Part shown: piece after piece, positions 8,728-16,302 of the stretch
How positions within the stretch are numbered: position 1 is the stretch's first letter
Layout of the letters: each line of letters begins with the position of its first letter
Origin: Novimethylophilus sp036504375
GTDB taxonomy: Bacteria; Pseudomonadota; Gammaproteobacteria; Burkholderiales; Methylophilaceae
DNA length: 31,579 bases
Reading direction: 5' to 3'
NCBI RefSeq assembly: GCF_036504375.1
Contig: NZ_DASXVH010000009.1
Location: forward strand, 1-31,579
The notes under the pieces: generated by a model
Database searches by the model: none
Seen by the model: only the letters and a program-made list of their open reading frames with translations
Told to the model about the DNA's origin: nothing
Made by a program: the position numbers and the translations under genes

Positions 8728-9156
8728 CTATTTGACGAATTGCTCGTTGCCAACGAGGCCAATCTTGGCCACCCCGAGGCGTTGCGCGGTCGCCATCACC
8801 ATGGCAACAAACTTGTAGGTCACCAGCTTGTTCGGCCGCAGATGCACTTCCGGCTGATCAGGCTGGTCGACCACCTGCTTGAAATGCTCTTCCAGCTGGG
8901 CGCGATCTGGAATGGTCTCACCGTTCCAGATGATCGTGCCATCGAAATCGACGTCAATCTGAACCACTGTCGGGGGCGTCGAAGGCGGCGGCGGATTGCC
9001 GACCGGCATATTGAGCTTGACCGCGTGGGTCTGGATCGGGATGGTGATAATCAACATGATGAGCAACACCAACATCACGTCGATGAGGGGGGTCGTATTG
9101 ATATCCACCATCACGTCCGCATCCCCGGAACTGTTTGTGCCAACATTCATGGCCAT
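8728..9156 (-). CDS. exbD: Biopolymer transport protein ExbD (second copy)
   Basis: This 142-aa inner-membrane protein has one N-terminal transmembrane helix (about residues 23-43) that carries the essential proton-pathway Asp (Asp26 in TTPLIDVMLVLL). A periplasmic domain follows with VQIDVDFDGTIIWNGE and EVHLRPNK. With ExbB and TonB it converts proton-motive force into opening of the outer-membrane receptor. It is a clear paralogue of the neighbouring exbD (9201-9632), sharing the start MxMN-GT, the NTTPL-DVMLVLLI helix and the PEVH-R segment, but the periplasmic parts have diverged. It follows the first exbD after 44 nt, with GGAAA upstream of the ATG. Paired ExbD genes are typical of this type of TonB cluster. 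Confidence 0.92.
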   Translation of the reverse strand: MAMNVGTNSSGDADVMVDINTTPLIDVMLVLLIMLIITIPIQTHAVKLNMPVGNPPPPSTPPTVVQIDVDFDGTIIWNGETIPDRAQLEEHFKQVVDQPDQPEVHLRPNKLVTYKFVAMVMATAQRLGVAKIGLVGNEQFVK

Positions 9157-9200
9157 GATATTTTCCTTTCCTTAATGGCTCGCGCTTCCCCAAAGGCCCT

Positions 9201-9632
9201 TCAATTCCGTGCTGGCGGCTCGGTAATGAAGCCCACCTTGACGATCCCCGCGCGCTGGCAAGCAAATACCACCCTGCCGATGGCTTCATAACGGGCGTTC
9301 ATGTCTCCCCGGATATGAACCTCGGGCTGCGGTTTCTGAACCGCGACCTGTTTCAGCCGCGACAGCAACGCATCGTTGCTCTCCATCAGCAGGGTGTTCC
9401 AGAACACTTCTCCTTCACGGCTTACCGACAGCAGCACGTTCTCCGGTTTGGTCACCGTGACGGTGTTGGTTTCCTTGGGAAGCTCCACCTGCACCGACTG
9501 CCTGACCACCGGAATGGTGATCAGGAAAATGATCAGGAGCACCAGCATCACATCCACCAGCGGGGTGGTGTTGATGGCCGAGACCACCTCGTCCTCATCA
9601 CCCCCATCAGTCGTGCCGATATTCATGCCCAT
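9201..9632 (-). CDS. exbD: Biopolymer transport protein ExbD (first copy)
   Basis: This 143-aa inner-membrane protein has a single helix (about 24-44) with the conserved proton-binding Asp27 in TTPLVDVMLVLLIIF, and a periplasmic domain ending VFACQRAGIVKVGFITEPP. It is an ExbD subunit of the TonB energising motor. The frame runs far upstream inside exbB, but the start at 9632 gives the standard ExbD N-terminus and follows the exbB stop by two bases, so translation is probably coupled. It differs from the second ExbD mostly in the periplasmic region. The two could form a mixed dimer or serve different steps; the sequence does not say. Confidence 0.93.
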   Translation of the reverse strand: MGMNIGTTDGGDEDEVVSAINTTPLVDVMLVLLIIFLITIPVVRQSVQVELPKETNTVTVTKPENVLLSVSREGEVFWNTLLMESNDALLSRLKQVAVQKPQPEVHIRGDMNARYEAIGRVVFACQRAGIVKVGFITEPPARN

Positions 9633-9634
9633 GA

Positions 9635-10459
9635 TCAGCCCGCCTTGCCGCTTGCGCCCATGAGAACTGCGTGAATTTCGGCACCGAAGGCGCGCACCTT
9701 CTCCATCGCCAGTTTGTTCCTGCGCACCAGCCAGTTGTAGCCAAGCACGGCCGGCACGGCCACTGCCAGACCGATGGCCGTCATGATCAACGCCTCGCCT
9801 ACGGGGCCTGCCACCTTGTCGATGGAGGCCTGACCGGCAATGCCGATTGCGGTCAGCGCGTGATAGATTCCCCACACCGTGCCGAATAGCCCGACAAACG
9901 GCGCGGTGGAGCCCACGGTCGCAAGGAATGCCAGACCATCCTGCAGCCGATTCTGCACGTTCTCGGTGCTGCGCTGGATATTCATGACCAACCAGGTATT
10001 GTGATCAACGCTTTCCGCCAGCTTGCCGCCGTGATGGTTGCTGGCCTTCAGGGAACTTTCCGCAATGAACCCGAAAGCGCTCCCTGCCTCCAGCAGTTTC
10101 AGCCCGCCCTGCACGCCCGCATTCCAGAAGTCATCCGTAATGGCGCGCGCCTGACGCAACAGCTTGAACTGCTCGAAGAACTTGATCACGATGATGTACC
10201 AGCTGCCCATGGACATCACAACAAGGATCATCAGCGTCCCTTTGGCAACGAAGTCGCCGGTTTTCCAGAGCGCATCCAGTCCGTAGGGGTTGGCCACTTT
10301 TTCGGTTGCGGCGGCCACGACAGGCGCCGCAGCCACAGCTTCGACACCTGCCGGATCGGCTGCAAACGCAATCGTCGATGGCGAGAAGAGTGCGGCAGCG
10401 GACACGAGCGCGATGAAAAAGATGGCCCACAAACCGGCTCTGCGTTTAACGATGAACAT
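9635..10459 (-). CDS. exbB: ExbB/MotA-TolQ-family proton channel
   Basis: This 274-aa subunit is the proton-channel partner of ExbD. The start ATG at 10459 is preceded by a strong AAGGAG at the right spacing; the longer frame to 10627 overlaps tonB and was rejected. The N-terminal hydrophobic stretch AGLWAIFFIALVSAAALF, followed by TIAFAADPA, is a cleavable-signal or extra-helix extension found in many environmental ExbB proteins. The core has a helix near TLMILVVMSMGSWYIIVIKFFEQ, then FLATVGSTAPFVGLFGTVWGIYHAL and the MTAIGLAVAVPAVLGYNWLVRR helix, all hallmark MotA/TolQ/ExbB segments. It lies between tonB (28-nt gap) and exbD (2-nt gap) in one transcript. Confidence 0.94.
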   Translation of the reverse strand: MFIVKRRAGLWAIFFIALVSAAALFSPSTIAFAADPAGVEAVAAAPVVAAATEKVANPYGLDALWKTGDFVAKGTLMILVVMSMGSWYIIVIKFFEQFKLLRQARAITDDFWNAGVQGGLKLLEAGSAFGFIAESSLKASNHHGGKLAESVDHNTWLVMNIQRSTENVQNRLQDGLAFLATVGSTAPFVGLFGTVWGIYHALTAIGIAGQASIDKVAGPVGEALIMTAIGLAVAVPAVLGYNWLVRRNKLAMEKVRAFGAEIHAVLMGASGKAG

Positions 10460-10487
10460 GGTGTCTCCTTGGTTCGGTTGATTATGG

Positions 10488-11171
10488 TTAATTAAGATGC
10501 CAGGTGTACCTGATGTTCGCCCAGGACTGTTCGGGCTTCCCATCGAGGGTACCAGGCTTGAAAACGCAATGGGAAAGGGTGTCTCTTGCAGCCCGGTCGA
10601 GACGACTGAAGCCACTTGAGGTTGCAATCTTGCTGTCGATCACTCGGCCATCGACATCGATAAGAAAACGAAGCACTACCGTACCCTGCTCTTCGTTGCG
10701 CCGTGACGCCGAGGGATACTCGGGCTCTTCGCAAGCCTGCTTGGCATCGATCACGGGCGCAATGCGGACCGGCTCTCTTGGCGCGGAAGATGCACTTGGA
10801 GCCGCCACCGGTGTCACAGAGGTTGGTGAAGGCGGTGCTGTCGGCACCATGGTCACCGGCTCGGGCGGCGCCACCGACGTTGTCACCCGGATGGTATTGG
10901 CGGGCGGCGGCGTGGCCACCACAATATCGGGCGGCGGAATGAACGGCGGAGGCGGAGCGGCCAGCTTGGGTGAGGGCGGAGGCGGAGCGGGTGGCGGAGG
11001 CGGTTTGATTTCCTGGATGATCTTGGTTTCCAGGGGCACTTTCACCACCTCAACGACCTTTTGAGCAAGCCCCGTCAGCAACGCCCACACAATCAAGACG
11101 TGGAAAGCAGCAACAAACGTTATCCCCATCAGGTGTTTCCCAGGGTTTCTTTGCTGTTGCGCAAAATTCAT
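10488..11171 (-). CDS. tonB: TonB energy-transducing protein
   Basis: This 227-aa protein has the classic TonB layout: an N-terminal membrane anchor with His (about 16-37, VAAFHVLIVWALL), a long proline-rich periplasmic spacer from about residue 57 with PPPPPAPPPPSP, and a C-terminal receptor-contact domain. That domain carries EEPEYPSASRRNEEQGTVVL and VDGRVIDSKIATSSGFSRLD and ends IRYTWHLN. The start at 11171 has AAGGAG nine bases upstream; a start at 11198 would run into glk. The gene begins one base after the glucokinase stop, so the two are almost certainly co-transcribed. This ties energy supply for outer-membrane uptake to sugar phosphorylation. Confidence 0.93.
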   Translation of the reverse strand: MNFAQQQRNPGKHLMGITFVAAFHVLIVWALLTGLAQKVVEVVKVPLETKIIQEIKPPPPPAPPPPSPKLAAPPPPFIPPPDIVVATPPPANTIRVTTSVAPPEPVTMVPTAPPSPTSVTPVAAPSASSAPREPVRIAPVIDAKQACEEPEYPSASRRNEEQGTVVLRFLIDVDGRVIDSKIATSSGFSRLDRAARDTLSHCVFKPGTLDGKPEQSWANIRYTWHLN

Positions 11172-11172
11172 G

Positions 11173-12147
11173 CTAATTCGCTCCTTCGCAATATTCAAAA
11201 TAGCGGCTGGCTCCGATCAATGCCGGCTGGTCAGCGTGGATGACATAACACGGGATGCCAGCGAGGTAGCTGGCAAAACGCCCTTTTTCCTCGAACCTGG
11301 AACGAAATGGGGACTGTGCGAGGAATGCGCCCAATTGCGGTAAAATGCCGCCACTCAGGTAAATGCCACCTCGCGCACCCAATGTAAGGGCGAGGTTACC
11401 CGCCACCGTTCCCAACATGGCACAAAAAACCGTAACAGTCTCGACACACAGAGCATCCTCGCCATCAATGGCTCGGTGGGTGATTTCTGCCGAAGAAATC
11501 GGCTCCACCGCTTCCTGAAGCAGTGCCCCGACAGTTTCCCGCAGGATTGAGAGCCCTGGGCCAGAGAGAATGCGCTCGGCCGAAACGTGCCCAAATCGAT
11601 GACGTAGCGCCAAAATGATATCCGATTCAAAATCGTTGGCAGCTGCAAGTGTGACGTGCCCGCCTTCACCGGCCAAAGGTTGCCAGAAAGCCCCCGCTTT
11701 GACCAGCCCAGCCACACCCAACCCCGTGCCCGGCCCGATCACCCCGACCGGCTCATCTGGTACTGCAACTCCGCCTCCAATCTGCACCAACTCATGCTGC
11801 GCCAGAGAAGGAAGCGACATTGCCAGCGCGGCAAAATCATTGACTACGAGCAGGCTCTCCAACCCAAGTCGCGCCTGCAGCGCTTGCGTTGAGAATGACC
11901 AGTGGTGGTTTGTCATGGCGACATGGTCGCCAGTCACCGGATTGGCGATGGCAATGACTGCCGCCACCGGTTTGATGTCTCCCACCCTCGCCAAATAAGT
12001 CGTGATGGCGGCCCCAATATCGGGGTAATCGGCACATTTCAACACCTGGACCAAGGCAGGCTTCCCATCTGCATCCAAAAGAGCGAAACGGGCATGCGTT
12101 CCTCCAATATCGGCGACAAGACGAATTGGGAGGCAAATGTCGGTCAT
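11173..12147 (-). CDS. glk: Glucokinase (Glk family)
   Basis: This 324-aa cytoplasmic enzyme phosphorylates glucose with ATP to glucose 6-phosphate. Family motifs are the phosphate-binding DIGGTHARFAL (13-23), VNDFAAL with the catalytic base Asp104, GPGTGLG (138-144), GEGGH (160-164) and a C-terminal GGIYLSGGI. These mark the bacterial Glk family (COG0837) rather than a zinc-binding ROK kinase. The ATG at 12147 was chosen; a TTG at 12162 is possible, and neither has a good Shine-Dalgarno. The short frame just upstream ends one base before this ATG and may couple translation. It is the first enzyme gene of the tonB-exbBD transcript and diverges from a glucose permease, so its substrate is very likely glucose released by GH3 and GH30. 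Confidence 0.93.
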   Translation of the reverse strand: MTDICLPIRLVADIGGTHARFALLDADGKPALVQVLKCADYPDIGAAITTYLARVGDIKPVAAVIAIANPVTGDHVAMTNHHWSFSTQALQARLGLESLLVVNDFAALAMSLPSLAQHELVQIGGGVAVPDEPVGVIGPGTGLGVAGLVKAGAFWQPLAGEGGHVTLAAANDFESDIILALRHRFGHVSAERILSGPGLSILRETVGALLQEAVEPISSAEITHRAIDGEDALCVETVTVFCAMLGTVAGNLALTLGARGGIYLSGGILPQLGAFLAQSPFRSRFEEKGRFASYLAGIPCYVIHADQPALIGASRYFEYCEGAN

Positions 12148-12148
12148 A

Positions 12149-12265
12149 TCAAGGAACACCAAATTCGACGGACGGAATCAATCCGCGTCGACCAGCCTGG
12201 AGGGCACACGCAGAAATTTCATGCTCCCGGGACGGGCGCCTATCCGTGCATTTGATCGTCGACAT
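12149..12265 (-). CDS. Possible 38-aa leader peptide ahead of glucokinase
   Basis: An ATG at 12265 follows a purine-rich GGGAGGCAGGGAA and opens a 38-codon frame. It begins MSTIKCTDRRPSREH and stops with TGA at 12149-12151, one base before the glk ATG. The glk start has no good ribosome site of its own, so ribosomes finishing this frame could restart on glk. No homology is recognised, and the peptide itself may be irrelevant. It could equally be untranslated leader. Confidence 0.3.
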   Translation of the reverse strand: MSTIKCTDRRPSREHEISACALQAGRRGLIPSVEFGVP

Positions 12266-12307
12266 TTCCCTGCCTCCCTGAAACTTGATGTAATTCACAG
12301 GATATTA

Positions 12308-12321
12308 TGGTAACGTTTCCA
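12308..12321. promoter_or_regulatory. LacI-type operator in the divergent glk / permease control region
   Basis: TGGTAACGTTTCCA is exactly the reverse complement of the operator core at 5873-5886. It lies 161 bp upstream of the permease start and 161 bp upstream of the glk start, so it is placed to control both directions. The surrounding 12266-12481 stretch holds no gene. It contains a weak TAGAAT -10 candidate for the permease at about 12458-12463, with no convincing -35. Confidence 0.7.
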
Positions 12322-12481
12322 AGCGCGCTTTGCTAGTGGGTGACTTAAATGAAAGGAAGGGGGTAAAGTTGCCCTCTCCCGGACTGACCTCCCTAGCCAC
12401 TGCCACTCATTGACCGGGGTAAGCCAAGGTACAGTTTTTGCGTTTTTGCCCTGTGGTTAGAATTACTTCACGAGGATCATC

Positions 12482-13810
12482 ATGACAAATATTCCGCACA
12501 CGTCGGCGGCTGAACCAGCATCTAGCGGAGGTGTTAGCAGCACGGCTCCGCTCATTATCGTAACGTCACTGTTCTTCATGTGGGGGCTGTTGACCTCGCT
12601 GAACGACGTGCTGATCCCGCATCTGAAATCCATCTACACACTGAATTACATGCAGGCCATGCTGGTGCAGTTCTGCTTTTTCGGCGCCTATTTCGTCATC
12701 TCGCTGCCGGCCGGCGTGCTGATCCGCAGGGTTGGTTACCAGAGCGGCGCGGTGATCGGGCTGACCATTGCCGCCGCGGGTTGTGCCATGTTCTACCCGG
12801 CATCGACGAGCGGGTACATGCTGTTTCTCGTCGCATTCTTCGTGCTGGCATCCGGCATCACTATTCTGCAGGTGGCGGCCAACCCCTATGTCACCGCCCT
12901 CGGCGATGCGCATACGGCCTCCAGCCGCCTGACCCTGACCCAGGCATTCAACTCGCTGGGCACCACCGTCGGCCCGACCGTAGGCGGCATCCTGATCCTG
13001 ACCGGCACGCTCCTGACCGCCACGCAAATTGCCGCACTGCCCGAAGCCGAACTGGCGATCTACCGGGCCAAGGAAGCCGCTACCGTACAGGGCCCCTATC
13101 TGGCGCTGAGTCTGGCACTGCTGGCGCTGGCAGTCATGTTCGCCATGGCCAAACTGCCCAAGGTCGACCACGACAAGCTCACGCCGGACAGCCCTGCCCA
13201 TGGCAACGCCAAACCATTGCTGTCCCACCATAACCTGGTGCTGGGGACTATCGGCATTTTTCTGTATGTCGGCGCCGAAGTGAGCATCGGCAGCCTGCTG
13301 ATCAACTTCTTCGGCGAGGAACACGTCGCCGGCCTAGCCCCCGCCGCAGCAGCCCATTACGTCAGTTACTACTGGGGTGGCGCCATGGTAGGGCGATTCA
13401 TCGGCTTTGCCGTGATGCGACGAGTCAGCCCCGGAAAAACCCTGGCATTCAATGCCACTTTCTCCATCCTGCTCATCCTGACCGCCATCTTTAGCGGAGG
13501 CCAGGTTGCGATGTGGAGCATCATCGCCGTTGGCCTGTGCAACTCCATCATGTTCCCGACCATTTTCAGCATGGCGCTGAACCGTCTGGGCAAGCTGACC
13601 GGCCAGGGCTCCGGCCTGCTGTGCATGGCTATCGTAGGCGGCGCCATCGTGCCGTTCATGCAAGGTTTTCTGGCGGATACCGTAGGTCTGCGCTGGTCGT
13701 TCTTTCTGCCTGCGGCCTGCTACGGCTTCATTCTGTTCTTTGGCCTCAAGTACGCCGACATGTACACTAAACGGAGTGCGTCCAGCAACACCTTGGTACA
13801 ACCGCTGTAA
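12482..13810 (+). CDS. Glucose/galactose MFS permease (FucP family)
   Basis: This 442-aa inner-membrane sugar/proton symporter has about 12 helices. Family segments are SLFFMWGLLTSLNDVLIPHLK near the N-terminus, FFGAYFVISLPAG, QVAANPYVTALG and the half-way motif RLTLTQAFNSLGTTVGP, all characteristic of the FucP/GluP glucose-galactose transporters (TIGR01272 type). In the C-terminal half, VGAEVSIGSLLINF and YWGGAMVGRFIG fit the same family. The ATG follows GAGGA with suitable spacing. It is transcribed divergently from glk and shares the operator region, which supports glucose import. The ABC importer begins 67 nt downstream without an obvious terminator, so the whole rightward group may be one transcript. 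Confidence 0.92.
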   Translation: MTNIPHTSAAEPASSGGVSSTAPLIIVTSLFFMWGLLTSLNDVLIPHLKSIYTLNYMQAMLVQFCFFGAYFVISLPAGVLIRRVGYQSGAVIGLTIAAAGCAMFYPASTSGYMLFLVAFFVLASGITILQVAANPYVTALGDAHTASSRLTLTQAFNSLGTTVGPTVGGILILTGTLLTATQIAALPEAELAIYRAKEAATVQGPYLALSLALLALAVMFAMAKLPKVDHDKLTPDSPAHGNAKPLLSHHNLVLGTIGIFLYVGAEVSIGSLLINFFGEEHVAGLAPAAAAHYVSYYWGGAMVGRFIGFAVMRRVSPGKTLAFNATFSILLILTAIFSGGQVAMWSIIAVGLCNSIMFPTIFSMALNRLGKLTGQGSGLLCMAIVGGAIVPFMQGFLADTVGLRWSFFLPAACYGFILFFGLKYADMYTKRSASSNTLVQPL

Positions 13811-13877
13811 ATGCTAATAATAAGGCCTGGCGAGACAGACTTGCATGGGCTCGTGACAGATCGAGGGGGGATTGGTA

Positions 13878-15113
13878 ATGTTCAGAATAACCAGGCACAT
13901 TTTGGCCGTGACCTGCATGCTGGGATTTGGCGCCTCGGCACAAGCTGCACCTCCTAAAGCAGAGGTAATTCACTGGTGGACCGCCGGCGGCGAATCGGCT
14001 GCGGTGCGGTCTCTGGCTGACGCCTACAAGGCGGCTGGCGGCATCTGGGTGGACACCGCGGTCGCCTTGGGCGAACAAGCGCGCTCGGTAACGATCAACC
14101 GCATCGTCGGCGGCAACCCGCCCGTCGCCGCCCAGTTCAATACCTCCCGCCAATTCCTGGACCTGATCGAGCAGGACATGCTCAACAATGTCGACGAAGT
14201 CGCCATCCGGGACGGCTGGGATAAGTTCCTGCCGGAGACCGTACTCAAGGTCATCAAGGTCAACGGGCACTACTACGCCGCCCCCGTGAACATCCACATG
14301 CCCACCTGGATCTGGTACTCCAAGCCGGCTTTCAAGAAAGCCGGCATCGCCAGCGAGCCGAAATCGGTGGACGAACTGTTCGCAGCGCTCAACAAGCTCA
14401 AGGCCGCCGGCCTGGTCCCGCTGGCGCATGGCGGTCAAGGCTGGCAGGAGAGCATCCTGTTCACCGCCATGCTGGCGAATGTCGGCGGCAAGGACCTTTA
14501 CCTCAAGGTGTTCCGCGACCATGACAAGGCGACCATCAACTCCCCGGCATTCAAGCAGGTGCTGACCGCCTACAAGCGCCTGCGCGCCTACACCGATGCC
14601 GGCGCGCCCGGGCGCAACTGGAACGACGCCACCGCCATGCTGATCACCGGCAAGGCCGGCGTGCAGATCATGGGCGACTGGGCCAAGGGCGAATTCTCGC
14701 TGGCGAAACAGAACCCCGGCATCGACTTCGGCTGCATCGCGGGATTCGGCCCCAATTCGCCCTACATCATCCAGGGCGATGTGCTGGTATTCCCGAAAAC
14801 CAGCAACCCGGAAGCGATCAAGGCCCAGAAACTGCTGGCCGCCGTAGCCACAGCACCCGCAACCCAGATCGCGTTCAACAGCCGCAAGGGCTCCATTCCC
14901 ATACGCACCGACGTGGATGCCTCGAAACTGGACCTGTGCGCCCAGCAGGGCCTCGCCATCATGAAGGACAAATCGCGCCAGGTCGGCAATGGCGAGGTGT
15001 TCATGACGCCGGACCAGAACGGCGCATTGACCGACATCCTGACGGCGTACTGGAACACCAGCGTCCCGGTGGAGAAAGTGCAGCGGGATATTGCGGCGGC
15101 GCTGAATAACTAG
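13878..15113 (+). CDS. gtsA: Glucose-type ABC transporter, periplasmic binding protein (GtsA-like)
   Basis: This 411-aa exported solute-binding protein captures sugar for the adjacent CUT1 importer. The start is the ATG at 13878 after GAGGGGGG; a TTG two codons earlier is less likely. The signal peptide ends about residue 23 (SAQA/AP). The mature protein has HWWTAGGE, GWDKFLPETV, AAPVNIH-PTW-WYSKPAFKKAGI, LAHGGQGWQES and GDWAKGEFSLA. These segments recall the glucose/mannose-binding GtsA proteins of Pseudomonas more than the maltose or glycerol-phosphate binders. The partner genes follow after an 88-nt gap and a small inserted gene. Glucose specificity is inferred from these motifs and from glk in the locus. 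Confidence 0.85.
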   Translation: MFRITRHILAVTCMLGFGASAQAAPPKAEVIHWWTAGGESAAVRSLADAYKAAGGIWVDTAVALGEQARSVTINRIVGGNPPVAAQFNTSRQFLDLIEQDMLNNVDEVAIRDGWDKFLPETVLKVIKVNGHYYAAPVNIHMPTWIWYSKPAFKKAGIASEPKSVDELFAALNKLKAAGLVPLAHGGQGWQESILFTAMLANVGGKDLYLKVFRDHDKATINSPAFKQVLTAYKRLRAYTDAGAPGRNWNDATAMLITGKAGVQIMGDWAKGEFSLAKQNPGIDFGCIAGFGPNSPYIIQGDVLVFPKTSNPEAIKAQKLLAAVATAPATQIAFNSRKGSIPIRTDVDASKLDLCAQQGLAIMKDKSRQVGNGEVFMTPDQNGALTDILTAYWNTSVPVEKVQRDIAAALNN

Positions 15114-15132
15114 GTTGAAAGTTGGTGCTTGC

Positions 15133-15171
15133 TGGCGTGGTCGTAGGACTGGCTTACCAAGCGGCACGCCA
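15133..15171 (+). promoter_or_regulatory. Inverted repeat after the binding-protein gene
   Basis: TGGCGTG (15133-15139) and CACGCCA (15165-15171) can form a 7-bp stem just past the binding-protein stop, with a smaller GCTT/AAGC hairpin inside. There is no T-run. Such hairpins often protect the 3' end of the binding-protein message so that it exceeds the permeases, which is a likely but unproven role. Confidence 0.4.
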
Positions 15172-15201
15172 CTTAACCTATCGTTTAGATATCAAGGAAA
15201 A

Positions 15202-15393
15202 ATGGATCCATTTATAACTTTTTACGGAATAACCATCATTCCTTCGGCTATCGCGTGCCATTACATTGCGAAGGCCAGGGGGTGCAATCCTGTTAAGTGG
15301 GGCACATATGGCGTGTTTCTCGGCCTCTTTGCGCTTCCATTTATTTTCTTCTGCAAGTCCAAAAATCCAAAAATAGAAGTTCGGCCTGACTAA
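15202..15393 (+). CDS. Small two-helix membrane protein inside the ABC operon
   Basis: This 63-aa frame has a good AAGGAAA site four bases before the ATG at 15202. It encodes two predicted membrane helices (about 4-22 and 33-51). The linker reads AKARGCNPVKWG, similar to the RNPV-WG turn seen in several families of tiny inner-membrane proteins. It ends with a charged tail, KSKNPKIEVRPD. It sits between the binding-protein and first permease genes, a place where CUT1 operons normally have nothing, and its base composition is more AT-rich than its neighbours. No function is recognised. It could be an accessory subunit or an unrelated insertion. Confidence 0.6.
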   Translation: MDPFITFYGITIIPSAIACHYIAKARGCNPVKWGTYGVFLGLFALPFIFFCKSKNPKIEVRPD

Positions 15394-15405
15394 ACCATTA
15401 GGCTC

Positions 15406-16302
15406 ATGAAAACCAAGCCAAACCACTGGAAAAAACAGGCGACCTCCTGGGCCGCCTTGCTGCCCATGGCGCTGATCGTCGTGGTGGGCTATCTCGGCAC
15501 GGTGCTGTGGACGCTGAAGATTTCCGTCAGCAGTTCGCGCACCTTCCCGACCAACGATTTCGTCGGCTTGACCCAATATCTGCGCCTGTTCGGCAACGAT
15601 CGCTGGCTGCTCTCCCTGCACAACCTCGCCGTCTACGGCGTACTGTTCATCGCGGCCACCATGCTCATCGGCTTCCTGCTGGCGGTGTTCATCGACCAGA
15701 AGGTCAAGGGGGAGGGCGTGCTTCGCACCATCTTCCTCTATCCCTACGCCATGTCGTTCGTCGCCACCGGCCTGGCCTGGCAATGGATGCTCAACCCCGA
15801 GGCCGGCATCCAGCACGCGGTGCGAAAAGCCGGCTTCGCCGATTTCAGATTCGACTGGATCGCCGATCAGGATATGGCCATCTACACCATCATAATCGCC
15901 ACGGTGTGGCAGGCTTCCGGCTTGGTGATGGCCCTGATGCTGGCCGGCCTGCGCGGCATTGACGGGGAAATCTGGAAATCCGCGCGCATCGATGGCATTC
16001 CGGCATGGCGCGTCTATGTCTCGATCATGTTGCCCATGCTGGGCCCTTCGGTGGCGACCGCCTTCGTGCTGCTGTCCACCGCCGTCATCAAGCTGTTCGA
16101 CGCGGTGGTGGCGATGACCCAAGGCGGCCCCGGCATCGCCACCGAAGTGCCGACCAAGTTCATCATGGATCACCTGTTCGGCCGCGCGAACATCGCGCTG
16201 GCCTCTGCCGGTTCCGTCGTCATGCTGCTTACCGTGCTGGCCCTGGTCGCACCATACCTCTACGCCCGCAGCCATGCGACCGGCTACAGGGAGGGCGCAT
16301 GA
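15406..16302 (+). CDS. gtsB: Sugar ABC transporter permease (MalF/UgpA type, GtsB-like)
   Basis: This 298-aa inner-membrane permease subunit has six predicted helices, beginning WAALLPMALIVVVGYLGTVLWTL. The cytoplasmic EAA loop that docks to the ATPase is seen near residues 180-205, with WKSARIDGIPAWRVYVSIMLP. It is a member of the binding-protein-dependent inner-membrane family and pairs with the next gene to form the pore. The stop overlaps the next start (ATGA), so translation is coupled. The gene starts 12 nt after the small membrane-protein gene; the ATG is clear but its ribosome site is weak (TTAGGCTC). Confidence 0.9.
   Translation: MKTKPNHWKKQATSWAALLPMALIVVVGYLGTVLWTLKISVSSSRTFPTNDFVGLTQYLRLFGNDRWLLSLHNLAVYGVLFIAATMLIGFLLAVFIDQKVKGEGVLRTIFLYPYAMSFVATGLAWQWMLNPEAGIQHAVRKAGFADFRFDWIADQDMAIYTIIIATVWQASGLVMALMLAGLRGIDGEIWKSARIDGIPAWRVYVSIMLPMLGPSVATAFVLLSTAVIKLFDAVVAMTQGGPGIATEVPTKFIMDHLFGRANIALASAGSVVMLLTVLALVAPYLYARSHATGYREGA

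Noticed and set aside
13767..15167. 466-codon open frame on the minus strand
   Set aside because: It is antisense to the sugar-binding protein, with a His/Gly/Val-rich composition and no motif; the sense frame has a signal peptide and family motifs.
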